Source: Verrucomicrobiales bacterium (lineage in GTDB: Bacteria > Verrucomicrobiota > Verrucomicrobiia > Limisphaerales > UBA1096). From it: DNA of 6,430 nt. Below the pieces are notes generated by a model that did no database searches, had not been told where the DNA came from, and was given only the letters and a program-made list of their open reading frames with translations. The stretch covers positions 1 through 6,430 of the forward strand of contig WTHH01000450.1 of the NCBI GenBank assembly GCA_011523195.1, read 5' to 3'. A program made the translations under genes and the position numbers. Position 1 is the stretch's first letter; each line of letters opens with the position of its first letter. Positions 1 to 4,490 of this stretch are shown here, one piece after another.

Positions 1-1049
1 TCATGGAGAAGCTCGGCGCACCGTACTATGCCTTTCATGATCGCGACGTCGCGCCCGAGGGCAAGAGCCTCTCCGCCTCGAACAAGAATTTCGACGCCGT
101 GGCCAAGGTGCTCAAGGCCGAGCAGGAACGCACCGGCATCAAGCTCCTCTGGGGCACGGCCTGCCTGTTCGCCAACCCGCGTTACATGCACGGCGCCGCC
201 ACAAGCTGCAACGCCGACGCATTCGCCTACGCTGCGGCGCAGGTGAAAAAAGCCATCGAGGTCACGCACCAACTCGGCGGTGAAGGCTACACCTTCTGGG
301 GTGGCCGCGAGGGTTACTCGACGCTTTGGAACACCGAGATTGGTCGTGAGCTGGATCACCTCGGCGCGTTCCTCCAGATGGCGGTCGATCACAAAAAGAA
401 GATCGGCTTCAAGGGCCAGTTTTACATCGAGCCCAAGCCAAAGGAGCCGACCAAGCACCAGTACGACTCCGATGCTGCTGCCTGTCTGAATTTCCTGCGC
501 CAGTATAACCTACTGGATCACTTCAAGCTCAATCTCGAGACCAACCACGCGACGCTGGCCGGTCACGAGATGCAGCACGAACTGGAGGTTGCCGTGGCCG
601 CCGGCGCGCTGGGTTCCATCGACGCCAACACTGGCGATCCGATGCTCGGCTGGGACACCGACCAGTTTCCGACCAGCATTTACCTTACCACCGAGTGCAT
701 GCTGCCGATCCTCAAGATGGGTGGATTCAGCACCGGCGGCGTGAACTTCGATGCCAAGGTGCGCCGCGAGAGTTTCGAGCCGGAGGACCTTTTCCACGCG
801 CACGTCGGTGGCATGGACGCCTTCGCTCGCGGTCTCAGGATCGCCGCCGCCATCCGCGCCGACGGCCGACTGGAGGAGTTTGTGAAAAACCGCTACCGCT
901 CGTGGGACTCCGGCATCGGCAAAAAGATCGAGTCAGGCAAGGCCAGCTTCAAGAGCCTCGAGACGTACATCCTCAAGAAGGGCGAAGTCTCGAAAAACGA
1001 AAGCGGCCGTCAGGAATTCCTCGAGAACCTCATCAACGAGTTCATCTGA
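1..1049 (+). CDS. xylA: Xylose isomerase, 5' end outside the window
   Basis: Cytoplasmic metal-dependent isomerase converting D-xylose to D-xylulose (many also act on glucose), the first step of the isomerase route of xylose use. The 348 visible residues start inside the protein: the first ATG (base 3) lies in the conserved [10 protein letters not shown] stretch, and bases 1-2 fit the end of a Phe codon. Counting visible residues, the catalytic motif FHDRD gives His12 and Asp15. Metal-site residues are Glu143 and Lys145 ([14 protein letters not shown]), Glu179, His182, Asp207, Asp218, Asp220 and Asp250. All are offset by 89 from the E. coli XylA positions I recall (His101, Glu232, Asp296, Asp339), so about 89 residues are missing and the full protein would be about 437 aa, normal for the longer (class II) type. 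No frameshift or lost catalytic residue is visible. Stop TGA at 1047-1049, then an intrinsic terminator. It converges on fabF; any xylB or xylR would lie upstream. Confidence 0.96.
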   Translation, partial: MEKLGAPYYAFHDRDVAPEGKSLSASNKNFDAVAKVLKAEQERTGIKLLWGTACLFANPRYMHGAATSCNADAFAYAAAQVKKAIEVTHQLGGEGYTFWGGREGYSTLWNTEIGRELDHLGAFLQMAVDHKKKIGFKGQFYIEPKPKEPTKHQYDSDAAACLNFLRQYNLLDHFKLNLETNHATLAGHEMQHELEVAVAAGALGSIDANTGDPMLGWDTDQFPTSIYLTTECMLPILKMGGFSTGGVNFDAKVRRESFEPEDLFHAHVGGMDAFARGLRIAAAIRADGRLEEFVKNRYRSWDSGIGKKIESGKASFKSLETYILKKGEVSKNESGRQEFLENLINEFI

Positions 1050-1068
1050 GGCAGGACCACAATTCACC

Positions 1069-1100
1069 AAAAAGGCGGCTCAAGCAGGCCGCCTTTTTTT
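1069..1100 (+). terminator. Intrinsic terminator of xylA
   Basis: GGCGGC (1074-1079) pairs with GCCGCC (1088-1093) around an 8-nt loop. Five A residues precede the stem and seven T residues (1094-1100) follow it, so the stem can extend by A-T pairs. It begins 20 nt after the xylA stop. The A/T flanks also allow function in the reverse direction, which would stop any readthrough coming from the fab genes. Confidence 0.9.
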
Positions 1101-1124
1101 GTCGCCCAGTGCTTGGTTGTTAAT

Positions 1125-1300
1125 TCACCACGAAGGAATTTGGAGAGCGGTGGCAAGCGCAGCGAGACACCGCTTTTGTAGTTTGACTGGTTCTCGGTGC
1201 TCCGTGCGCGGTTGAAAGCTCCGTCGCCGCTCCGCTCTGCCAGAGCACTCCAAAGTGCCTTGGCCAAGGGGTGGGGATATTGCAATCCCCCGCTCGTTAA
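1125..1300. repeat. Gene-free repeat-like segment with three palindromes
   Basis: No convincing gene. There are three structures. (a) AGCGGTG (1146-1152) pairs with CACCGCT (1168-1174) around a 15-nt loop. (b) A perfect 12-bp palindrome CCTTGGCCAAGG lies at 1258-1269, a variant of the palindrome family seen elsewhere in the window. (c) GGGGAT (1273-1278) pairs with ATCCCC (1285-1290). Short reading frames here give low-complexity Arg/Pro/Ser-rich translations of the kind seen when dispersed repeats are translated. The style resembles intergenic repeats I recall from Verrucomicrobiota; copy number in this genome cannot be judged from one window. Confidence 0.5.
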
Positions 1301-1495
1301 AGCCCCGAAGGGGTGGGATGAGATAGCCCGGGGCGTTATCCCTGGGTTGATTGTGAAAAAATATTAGCCCCAACGGGGCGACACTCGTCACAGAAACGAA
1401 CTTTTTTGTGCCGCCCCGTTGGGGCTTGGTTTTGATTATTTGGCGATAACCCAAGGCTGACGCCCAGGGCTAAATTCTGTCGCTCCTTCGGAGCT
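1301..1495. repeat. Inverted pair of ~80-bp GC-rich repeat units
   Basis: Left arm 1301-1380 and right arm 1412-1495 are copies of one unit in opposite orientation, separated by 31 bp. Reading the right arm on the minus strand, the outer 48 bp align without gaps at 35 of 48 identities. The inner ends, 1366-1380 and 1412-1426, are a perfect 15-bp inverted repeat. Each unit holds its own small palindromes: CCCC-GAA-GGGG (1303-1313) or GCTCC-TTC-GGAGC (1482-1494) at the outer end, a CCCGGGG/CCCTGGG stem (1327-1346) in the middle, and GCCCC-AAC-GGGGC (1367-1379) or its complement (1413-1425) at the inner end. A transcript from either strand could fold into one long hairpin or into several small ones. 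No coding potential is seen. It may be a REP/BIME-like or other non-autonomous dispersed element. Confidence 0.75.
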
Positions 1496-1645
1496 TTCGG
1501 ACTCGCAGGCTTGCCCCTCCAGAACCACTTTGCCAAGCGGATAGGTACATACTTGTCCCCTGTTCGGTCTTTCGATGTGTTTGCGGGGACAGGAATGTCC
1601 TCGCTCCTGTTTTCTTGGCGTCTCCGCGTCTTCGGGTGAGTCCAG
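1496..1645. repeat. Gene-free segment with GGGGACA/TGTCC hairpin cluster
   Basis: No gene supported. TGTCCCC (1554-1560) can pair with GGGGACA (1585-1591). That second arm can alternatively form a tight hairpin, GGACA (1587-1591) with TGTCC (1596-1600), around a GGAA loop. A degenerate copy of the window's palindrome motif (TTTGCCAAGCGG) lies at 1529-1540. If the fabF-tail copy at 1646-1684 marks the old end of fabF, this segment is the original sequence downstream of fabF. Confidence 0.4.
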
Positions 1646-1684
1646 CTACCCCGTAAACTTCTTCGCGGTCACACACGCATTGTT
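1646..1684 (-). pseudogene. Detached second copy of the fabF 3' end
   Basis: Read on the minus strand these 39 bases encode NNACVTAKKFTG followed by a TAG stop. The true FabF C-terminus, 361 bp away in the same orientation, is HNACLVAKKFKG and stop. Eight of 12 residues match, as do 28 of 39 bases, counted by hand. Several differences are third-position changes, as expected of a diverged coding copy rather than chance. The longest identical block is ACACGCATTGT (plus strand, 1673-1683 and 2034-2044). Similarity ends abruptly on the upstream side, where AT-rich DNA begins. The simplest readings are the displaced original end of fabF after integration of an element carrying a replacement end, or the relic of a duplicated fabF. 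The match is short, so some doubt remains. Confidence 0.65.
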
Positions 1685-1696
1685 ATAATAATCCCT

Positions 1697-1852
1697 TTAT
1701 CTATTGGACGTAATTAAATTATTTATGCAAGTGCCTGTATAAAGATGCTTTCTCCACTCTTCTTTTTCATAGGATAATAATAAAAAATAAAGACCGAATA
1801 TAATTGCCCAAACAAAAATAGACCTAATGAAACTTTTTACATGTTTTTGCAT
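1697..1852 (-). CDS. Possible 51-aa single-pass membrane protein
   Basis: Not a recognised family. The frame is open from an ATG at 1951 (84 aa), but the most plausible product starts at the ATG at 1850-1852 and gives 51 residues. It has a basic N-terminus (QKHVKSFIR), one hydrophobic helix at about residues 12-29 (SIFVWAIIFGLYFLLLSY), then a charged stretch (EKEEWRKH). Basic-hydrophobic-charged order suits a small inner-membrane protein with its N-terminus inside. No strong Shine-Dalgarno site precedes it. A TATAAT sequence upstream (1937-1942) could drive transcription. In DNA this AT-rich, a 51-aa open frame with hydrophobic codons can arise by chance, so it is a candidate only. Confidence 0.3.
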   Translation of the reverse strand: MQKHVKSFIRSIFVWAIIFGLYFLLLSYEKEEWRKHLYTGTCINNLITSNR

Positions 1853-1946
1853 AAGTCGACAACCTTGGCTTTGGCCTCTTATCGTGCACGGGTGAACTTG
1901 TATAAAACCTGTATAAAAGCTGAAAGAATTTACCGCATTATACAAG
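1734..1946. repeat. Four copies of a CYTGTATAAA motif in the AT-rich island
   Basis: Copies: CCTGTATAAAG (1734-1744); CTTGTATAAAA (1897-1907) directly followed by CCTGTATAAAA (1908-1918), an exact 11-bp tandem with one mismatch; and CTTGTATAAT on the minus strand (1937-1946). An 11-bp period is close to one helical turn, as for adjacent sites of a DNA-binding protein. Given the possible att-site setting, arm-type recombinase sites are one reading. Chance in AT-rich DNA is possible for single copies but less so for the tandem pair. Confidence 0.5.
1937..1942 (-). promoter_or_regulatory. Perfect -10 box (TATAAT) inside the island
   Basis: Minus strand TATAAT, lying about 85 bases upstream of the candidate 51-aa gene. 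No good -35 hexamer is found 16-18 bp upstream, where the sequence is part of the fabF terminator and its T-run. It also overlaps one of the TTGTATAA repeats, so it may be part of a binding site rather than a promoter. Confidence 0.25.
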
Positions 1947-1956
1947 CGCATGTATT

Positions 1957-1986
1957 AAAAAAGACCTTGTTGCTAGGAACGAGGTC
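1957..1986 (-). terminator. Intrinsic terminator downstream of fabF
   Basis: On the minus strand GACCT (complement of 1982-1986) pairs with AGGTC (complement of 1963-1967). After one C/A mismatch the stem continues GTT/AAC around a 6-nt loop. The transcript then runs into six U residues (complement of 1957-1962). It starts 20 nt after the fabF stop, so it probably ends the fabG-acpP-fabF transcript. It lies inside the AT-rich island, meaning fabF now seems to use a terminator brought by the island. Confidence 0.75.
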
Positions 1987-2006
1987 CAAAATCTAGTGAT
2001 ATGCTC

Positions 2007-3266
2007 TTAACCCTTGAACTTCTTTGCCACTAGACACGCATTGTGGCCGCCGAAGCCAAAGGAGTTGTTGGCGATGGCGTTAACTTCCATCTCGCGGGCC
2101 TCGTTGGGTACGTAGTCGAGGTCGCAGTCCGGGTCGGGGGTCTCGTAGTTGATGGTCGGCGGGACGGTGCCGGTTTCGAGCGACTTGCAGCAGGCGGCCA
2201 TTTCGACTCCGCCGGCGGCACCGAGCATGTGCCCGGTTGCTCCCTTGGTGGAGCTGACGGCCAGGCGGCGGGCGTGTTCGCCAAACACCGACTTGATGGC
2301 CTGGGTTTCGCAGACGTCGCCCTGCGGGGTGGAGGTGCCGTGGGCGTTGATGTAGGAAATGTCGTCCGGGTTGAGTCCGCCGGAGTTGAGCGCCATGCGC
2401 ATGGCGCGTGCGCCGCCTTCGCCTTCCGGCGCGGGGGCGGACATGTGGTGGGCGTCGGCGGTGTTGCCGTAGCCGGCCAGCTCACAATAGATACGCGCGC
2501 CCCGTGCAGTGGCGTGTTCGAGGGTCTCGAGCACAAGCACGCCGGCACCCTCGCCCATGACGAAGCCGTCTCGCCCGGCGTCAAACGGCCGGGAGGCGTG
2601 CCCGGGATCGTCGTTGCGAGTGCTGAGCGCCTTCATGGCAGCAAAGCCACCCATGGCGGTGGGCAGCACAGCGGCCTCGGTGCCTCCGGCAAACATGACG
2701 TCTGCCTCTCCCATGACGAGCGTCCGCCACGCCTCTCCGATGGCGTGGTTGGCGGTGGCACAGGCGGAGCAGGTGGCGACATTGGGGCCGCGCAGGCCCT
2801 GGTAAAGTGAAAACATACCGGAAGCCATGTTGAGGATCATCATCGGGATGAAAAACGGGGACATGCGCCCCGGGCCGCGGTCGAGCAGAGTCTTGTGCTG
2901 AGTCTCGAGCGTGGCGAGGCCGCCGATGCCGGAGCCGATCATGGCGCCGACGCGTTCGCGGTTGGCCTGCTCGAGGTCGAGCCCGGAGTCGTTGAGTGCC
3001 TGCCAGCCGGCGTGGATGCCGAACTGGGCGAAGCGGTCGGTGCGGCGAACCTCCTTGGGCGAGGGAAACGCCTCGGCGGCGTCGAACTCCTTCACCTCGC
3101 CGGCGATGGTGCAGGCGAAGCCCTCGGTGTCGAAGGCGGTGATGGGGGCGATGCCGCACTGGCCCGCGGTGATGTTTTGCCAGAAGTTATCGATGCCCTG
3201 GCCAAGCGGGGAGACGACACCGATGCCGGTGACGACGACGCGTTGTCGTTGAGATTTGTCCGCCAT
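2007..3266 (-). CDS. fabF: 3-oxoacyl-ACP synthase II (FabF)
   Basis: Cytoplasmic condensing enzyme that elongates acyl-ACP with malonyl-ACP, releasing CO2. At 419 aa it has the full thiolase-fold length. The active-site Cys is Cys169 in VATCSACATANHAIG, the two His are His309 (INAHGTSTPQGD) and His346 (STKGATGHMLGAAGG), with Lys341 beside the latter. The C-terminal NSFGFGGHNA loop (residues 401-410) is intact. These numbers are a constant six above the E. coli FabF positions I recall (163, 303, 335, 340). The Cys-His-His set marks it as a condensing KS, not a chain-length factor. The start ATG is at 3264-3266, 59 nt after acpP, and follows a strong hairpin. The end is unusual: after the HNACLVAKKFKG tail comes AT-rich DNA, and a second diverged tail lies 361 bp further on. 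A window-typical palindrome half, encoding LGQG, lies near the N-terminus (3199-3208). Confidence 0.97.
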   Translation of the reverse strand: MADKSQRQRVVVTGIGVVSPLGQGIDNFWQNITAGQCGIAPITAFDTEGFACTIAGEVKEFDAAEAFPSPKEVRRTDRFAQFGIHAGWQALNDSGLDLEQANRERVGAMIGSGIGGLATLETQHKTLLDRGPGRMSPFFIPMMILNMASGMFSLYQGLRGPNVATCSACATANHAIGEAWRTLVMGEADVMFAGGTEAAVLPTAMGGFAAMKALSTRNDDPGHASRPFDAGRDGFVMGEGAGVLVLETLEHATARGARIYCELAGYGNTADAHHMSAPAPEGEGGARAMRMALNSGGLNPDDISYINAHGTSTPQGDVCETQAIKSVFGEHARRLAVSSTKGATGHMLGAAGGVEMAACCKSLETGTVPPTINYETPDPDCDLDYVPNEAREMEVNAIANNSFGFGGHNACLVAKKFKG

Positions 3267-3277
3267 AAAGCAAAACA

Positions 3278-3307
3278 GGCAGCTGGGCCAAGCGCGGCCG
3301 AGCTGCC
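3278..3307 (-). promoter_or_regulatory. Strong acpP-fabF spacer hairpin, possible attenuator
   Basis: GGCAGCT (3278-3284) pairs with AGCTGCC (3301-3307). Inside, after a G/G mismatch, GGCC (3286-3289) pairs with GGCC (3296-3299) around a 6-nt loop, giving 11 GC-rich pairs. On the minus strand the hairpin is followed by TGTTTTGCTTT and then the fabF ATG. It could act as a leaky terminator, as a 3'-stabilising structure for acpP mRNA, or by covering the fabF ribosome-binding region. The loop region carries a copy of the GGCCAAGCG motif. Confidence 0.6.
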
Positions 3308-3325
3308 CGGAAAATCAAACAGCCC

Positions 3326-3568
3326 TTAGCCCTGTGTGTCCTCGATGTACTTGGCGACGTCTCCAACAGTCTGGAGTTTTTCCGCCTCTTCATCGGGGAT
3401 CTCAGTGCCAAATTCCTCCTCCAGCGCCATGATCAGCTCGACGATGTCGAGTGAGTCTGCGCCAAGGTCTTCGATAAACTTGGCTCCGGGATTGATTTGG
3501 TCCGCGTTGACGCCGAGTTGCTCGACGATGATATCCTTGATTCGATCTGCGATTGATTTGTCAGACAT
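3326..3568 (-). CDS. acpP: Acyl carrier protein
   Basis: Small acidic four-helix carrier of growing fatty acyl chains in the cytoplasm. Its 80 aa is the usual size. Ser39 in the [18 protein letters not shown] stretch is the site for the 4'-phosphopantetheine arm added by holo-ACP synthase, and the following acidic helix II is the docking surface for FabG, FabF and other partners. The rest (EQLGV near the N-terminus; [20 protein letters not shown] near the C-terminus) is typical AcpP. It lies between fabG (75-nt spacer) and fabF (59-nt spacer), so it is part of the same module. The spacers are long for a tight operon and leave room for an internal promoter upstream and a hairpin downstream; both would suit the high AcpP demand of the cell. 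Confidence 0.98.
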   Translation of the reverse strand: MSDKSIADRIKDIIVEQLGVNADQINPGAKFIEDLGADSLDIVELIMALEEEFGTEIPDEEAEKLQTVGDVAKYIEDTQG

Positions 3569-3591
3569 AAGCCGCCGTAACGTTCGGAGGT

Positions 3592-3620
3592 TCTTTAAGA
3601 ACGGGAGTGAGGACCGTCAA
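3592..3620 (-). promoter_or_regulatory. Weak candidate promoter for acpP
   Basis: Minus strand TTGACG (complement of 3615-3620), a 17-bp spacer, then TAAAGA (complement of 3592-3597), about 24 bases before the acpP ATG. The -35 box matches sigma-70 well and the -10 poorly. A near-palindrome TTCTTTAAGAA (3591-3601) overlaps the -10. An extra acpP promoter inside the fab operon would be unsurprising, but the match alone is weak. Confidence 0.25.
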
Positions 3621-3643
3621 GCCCCTAATGCCGAAAAGTTCAC

Positions 3644-4387
3644 TTACATGACCATGCCACCATCGACGGTGAGCACCTGTCCAGTCATGTATCCGGTCGG
3701 TTCCATGGCCAAAAATACCGCCGTATGGGCGATGTCGTCCGGTGAACCGAATCGGGTCATTGGCACGCGCTCGAGAATGGCCTCTCGCACTTTTTCGTCG
3801 AGCACAGCGGTCATGTCGGTTTCGATGAAGCCGGGTGCGATGGCGTTGGCGGTGACGCCCCGTGGCGCCAGCTCCTTGGCCACGGATTTGGTGAAGCCGA
3901 TGAGCGCGGCCTTGCTGGCAGCGTAGTTGCTCTGTCCGGCGTTGCCGATCAACCCTATGACGGAGGCGATGTTGATGATGCGCCCGCTGCGCTGCTTCAT
4001 GAACGGCCGTGTGAATGCCTTGGTGAAGTTGAACGCGCCCTTGAGGTTGGTGTTGAGCACGGTGTCCCACTCCTCCTCGCTCATGCGCATGAGCAGGTTG
4101 TCGCGGGTGACGCCGGCGTTGTTGACGAGGATATCCACCTTGCCAGCCTGCTCGAGAATTTCCTTTGCGGCAGCCTCAACGGCGGCGGTGTCGGATACGT
4201 CCACTGCTTTGGCCCAAGCCTTGCGCCCCAGTTCCTCCACCTCGGCGGCGACTTTGGCGGAGTTTTCCTCCGTGCGGGAGACACAGATCACGTCGGCGCC
4301 CATGCGGGCATAGGCAATGGCAACGGCGCGGCCGATTCCGCGGCCGGCCCCGGTGACCACGGCCACCTTGTCATTCAACAGACTCAT
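3644..4387 (-). CDS. fabG: 3-oxoacyl-ACP reductase (FabG)
   Basis: NADPH-dependent short-chain dehydrogenase/reductase that reduces 3-oxoacyl-ACP to (R)-3-hydroxyacyl-ACP in the fatty-acid elongation cycle. At 247 aa it is the standard FabG length. The Rossmann glycine motif TGAGRGIG is at residues 12-19 and NNAG at 89-92. The catalytic set is Asn114 (or Asn112), Ser142, Tyr155 and Lys159 (NYAASKAALIGFTKS). The Ser, Tyr and Lys are each four above the E. coli FabG positions I recall. The stretch NAIAPGFIETDMTA and the C-terminal GYMTGQVLTVDGGMVM are characteristic of true FabG rather than other SDRs, and the acpP-fabF neighbours confirm it. The start ATG is at 4385-4387; no clear Shine-Dalgarno site precedes it. 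The 103-bp spacer to the upstream gene contains three palindromes of the GCTTGGCCAAGC family. Confidence 0.97.
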   Translation of the reverse strand: MSLLNDKVAVVTGAGRGIGRAVAIAYARMGADVICVSRTEENSAKVAAEVEELGRKAWAKAVDVSDTAAVEAAAKEILEQAGKVDILVNNAGVTRDNLLMRMSEEEWDTVLNTNLKGAFNFTKAFTRPFMKQRSGRIINIASVIGLIGNAGQSNYAASKAALIGFTKSVAKELAPRGVTANAIAPGFIETDMTAVLDEKVREAILERVPMTRFGSPDDIAHTAVFLAMEPTGYMTGQVLTVDGGMVM

Positions 4388-4397
4388 AACGGGGAAA

Positions 4398-4427
4398 GAT
4401 TTGCTTGGCCAAGCACCCCGATGTCAA
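4398..4427 (-). promoter_or_regulatory. Candidate fabG promoter with a palindrome in the spacer
   Basis: Minus strand TTGACA (complement of 4422-4427) is a perfect -35 hexamer. Eighteen bp further on lies CAAATC (complement of 4398-4403), a poor -10. The 14-bp perfect palindrome TGCTTGGCCAAGCA (4402-4415) fills most of the spacer and would act as an operator if bound by a protein. The palindrome also occurs inside genes, so its position here may be chance. Confidence 0.25.
4402..4415. repeat. 14-bp palindrome TGCTTGGCCAAGCA
   Basis: Perfect palindrome in the spacer upstream of fabG. It is a full-length member of the family whose core is GCTTGGCCAAGC; related copies occur at 1258, 3199, 3284, 4458, 4465, 4677, 5121 and 5506. 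Confidence 0.8.
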
Positions 4428-4457
4428 TGCGCGAGTCGGAAAAAAGGCGTGCCAGTC

Positions 4458-4480
4458 TGGCCAAGCGCTTGGCCAAGCGC
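4458..4480. repeat. Two overlapping perfect palindromes, 12-bp tandem
   Basis: TGGCCAAGCGC occurs twice with a period of 12 bp (4458-4468 and 4470-4480). The arrangement makes an 18-bp perfect palindrome TGGCCAAGCGCTTGGCCA (4458-4475) overlapping a 16-bp perfect palindrome GCGCTTGGCCAAGCGC (4465-4480). It lies 10 bp beyond the stop of the DUF362 gene. A transcript could form a hairpin here, and on the minus strand a T5 run follows about 13 bp later (complement of 4441-4445), too far for a classical terminator. Confidence 0.8.
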
Positions 4481-4490
4481 AACCGAGGCA

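Larger units (their letters stand above)
1685..2006. mobile_element. AT-rich island between two fabF 3' ends; possible integrated-element remnant
   Basis: Base composition changes abruptly: 97 G+C of 300 bases (32%) in 1681-1980 by hand count, against clearly GC-rich genes on both sides. The island is bounded by the fabF tail copy (1646-1684) and the real fabF end (2007-2045), an arrangement like attL/attR of elements that integrate at the 3' end of a gene and restore it. It contains four copies of a CTTGTATAA-like motif, a consensus TATAAT box, a possible small membrane-protein gene and the fabF terminator. No integrase gene is present, so if this was a mobile element it is a remnant, a very small non-autonomous unit or a scar left after deletion. 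Being mobile is an inference. Confidence 0.45.

Noticed and set aside
1125..1454. 109-codon minus-strand frame in the xylA-fabF gap
   Set aside because: It reads straight through the inverted repeats and palindromes and gives an Arg/Pro-rich translation. This is repeat DNA, not a gene.
1301..1495. CRISPR array
   Set aside because: The repeats are inverted, not regularly spaced direct repeats; there are only two units, no uniform spacers and no cas genes.
1301..1495. Insertion sequence with terminal inverted repeats
   Set aside because: The arms are separated by only 31 bp with no transposase and no evident target-site duplication; at most this is a non-autonomous element.
1050..2006. tRNA or other structured RNA gene in the long gap
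   Set aside because: No cloverleaf, T-loop motif or recognisable RNA family was found; the hairpins seen are simple palindromes.
2043..2810. 255-codon plus-strand open frame opposite fabF
   Set aside because: Antisense shadow of a GC-rich gene: Gly/Val/Ala-rich, low-complexity translation with no family features, fully inside an intact fabF.
2007..4387. Polyketide or specialised lipid gene cluster
   Set aside because: FabG, AcpP and FabF have standard lengths and motifs of primary fatty-acid synthesis, and no tailoring or modular enzymes are present.
4441..4480. Intrinsic terminator after the DUF362 gene
   Set aside because: The palindromes could form a hairpin, but the minus-strand T5 run lies about 13 bp beyond the stem, so the classical hairpin-plus-U-tract geometry is missing.
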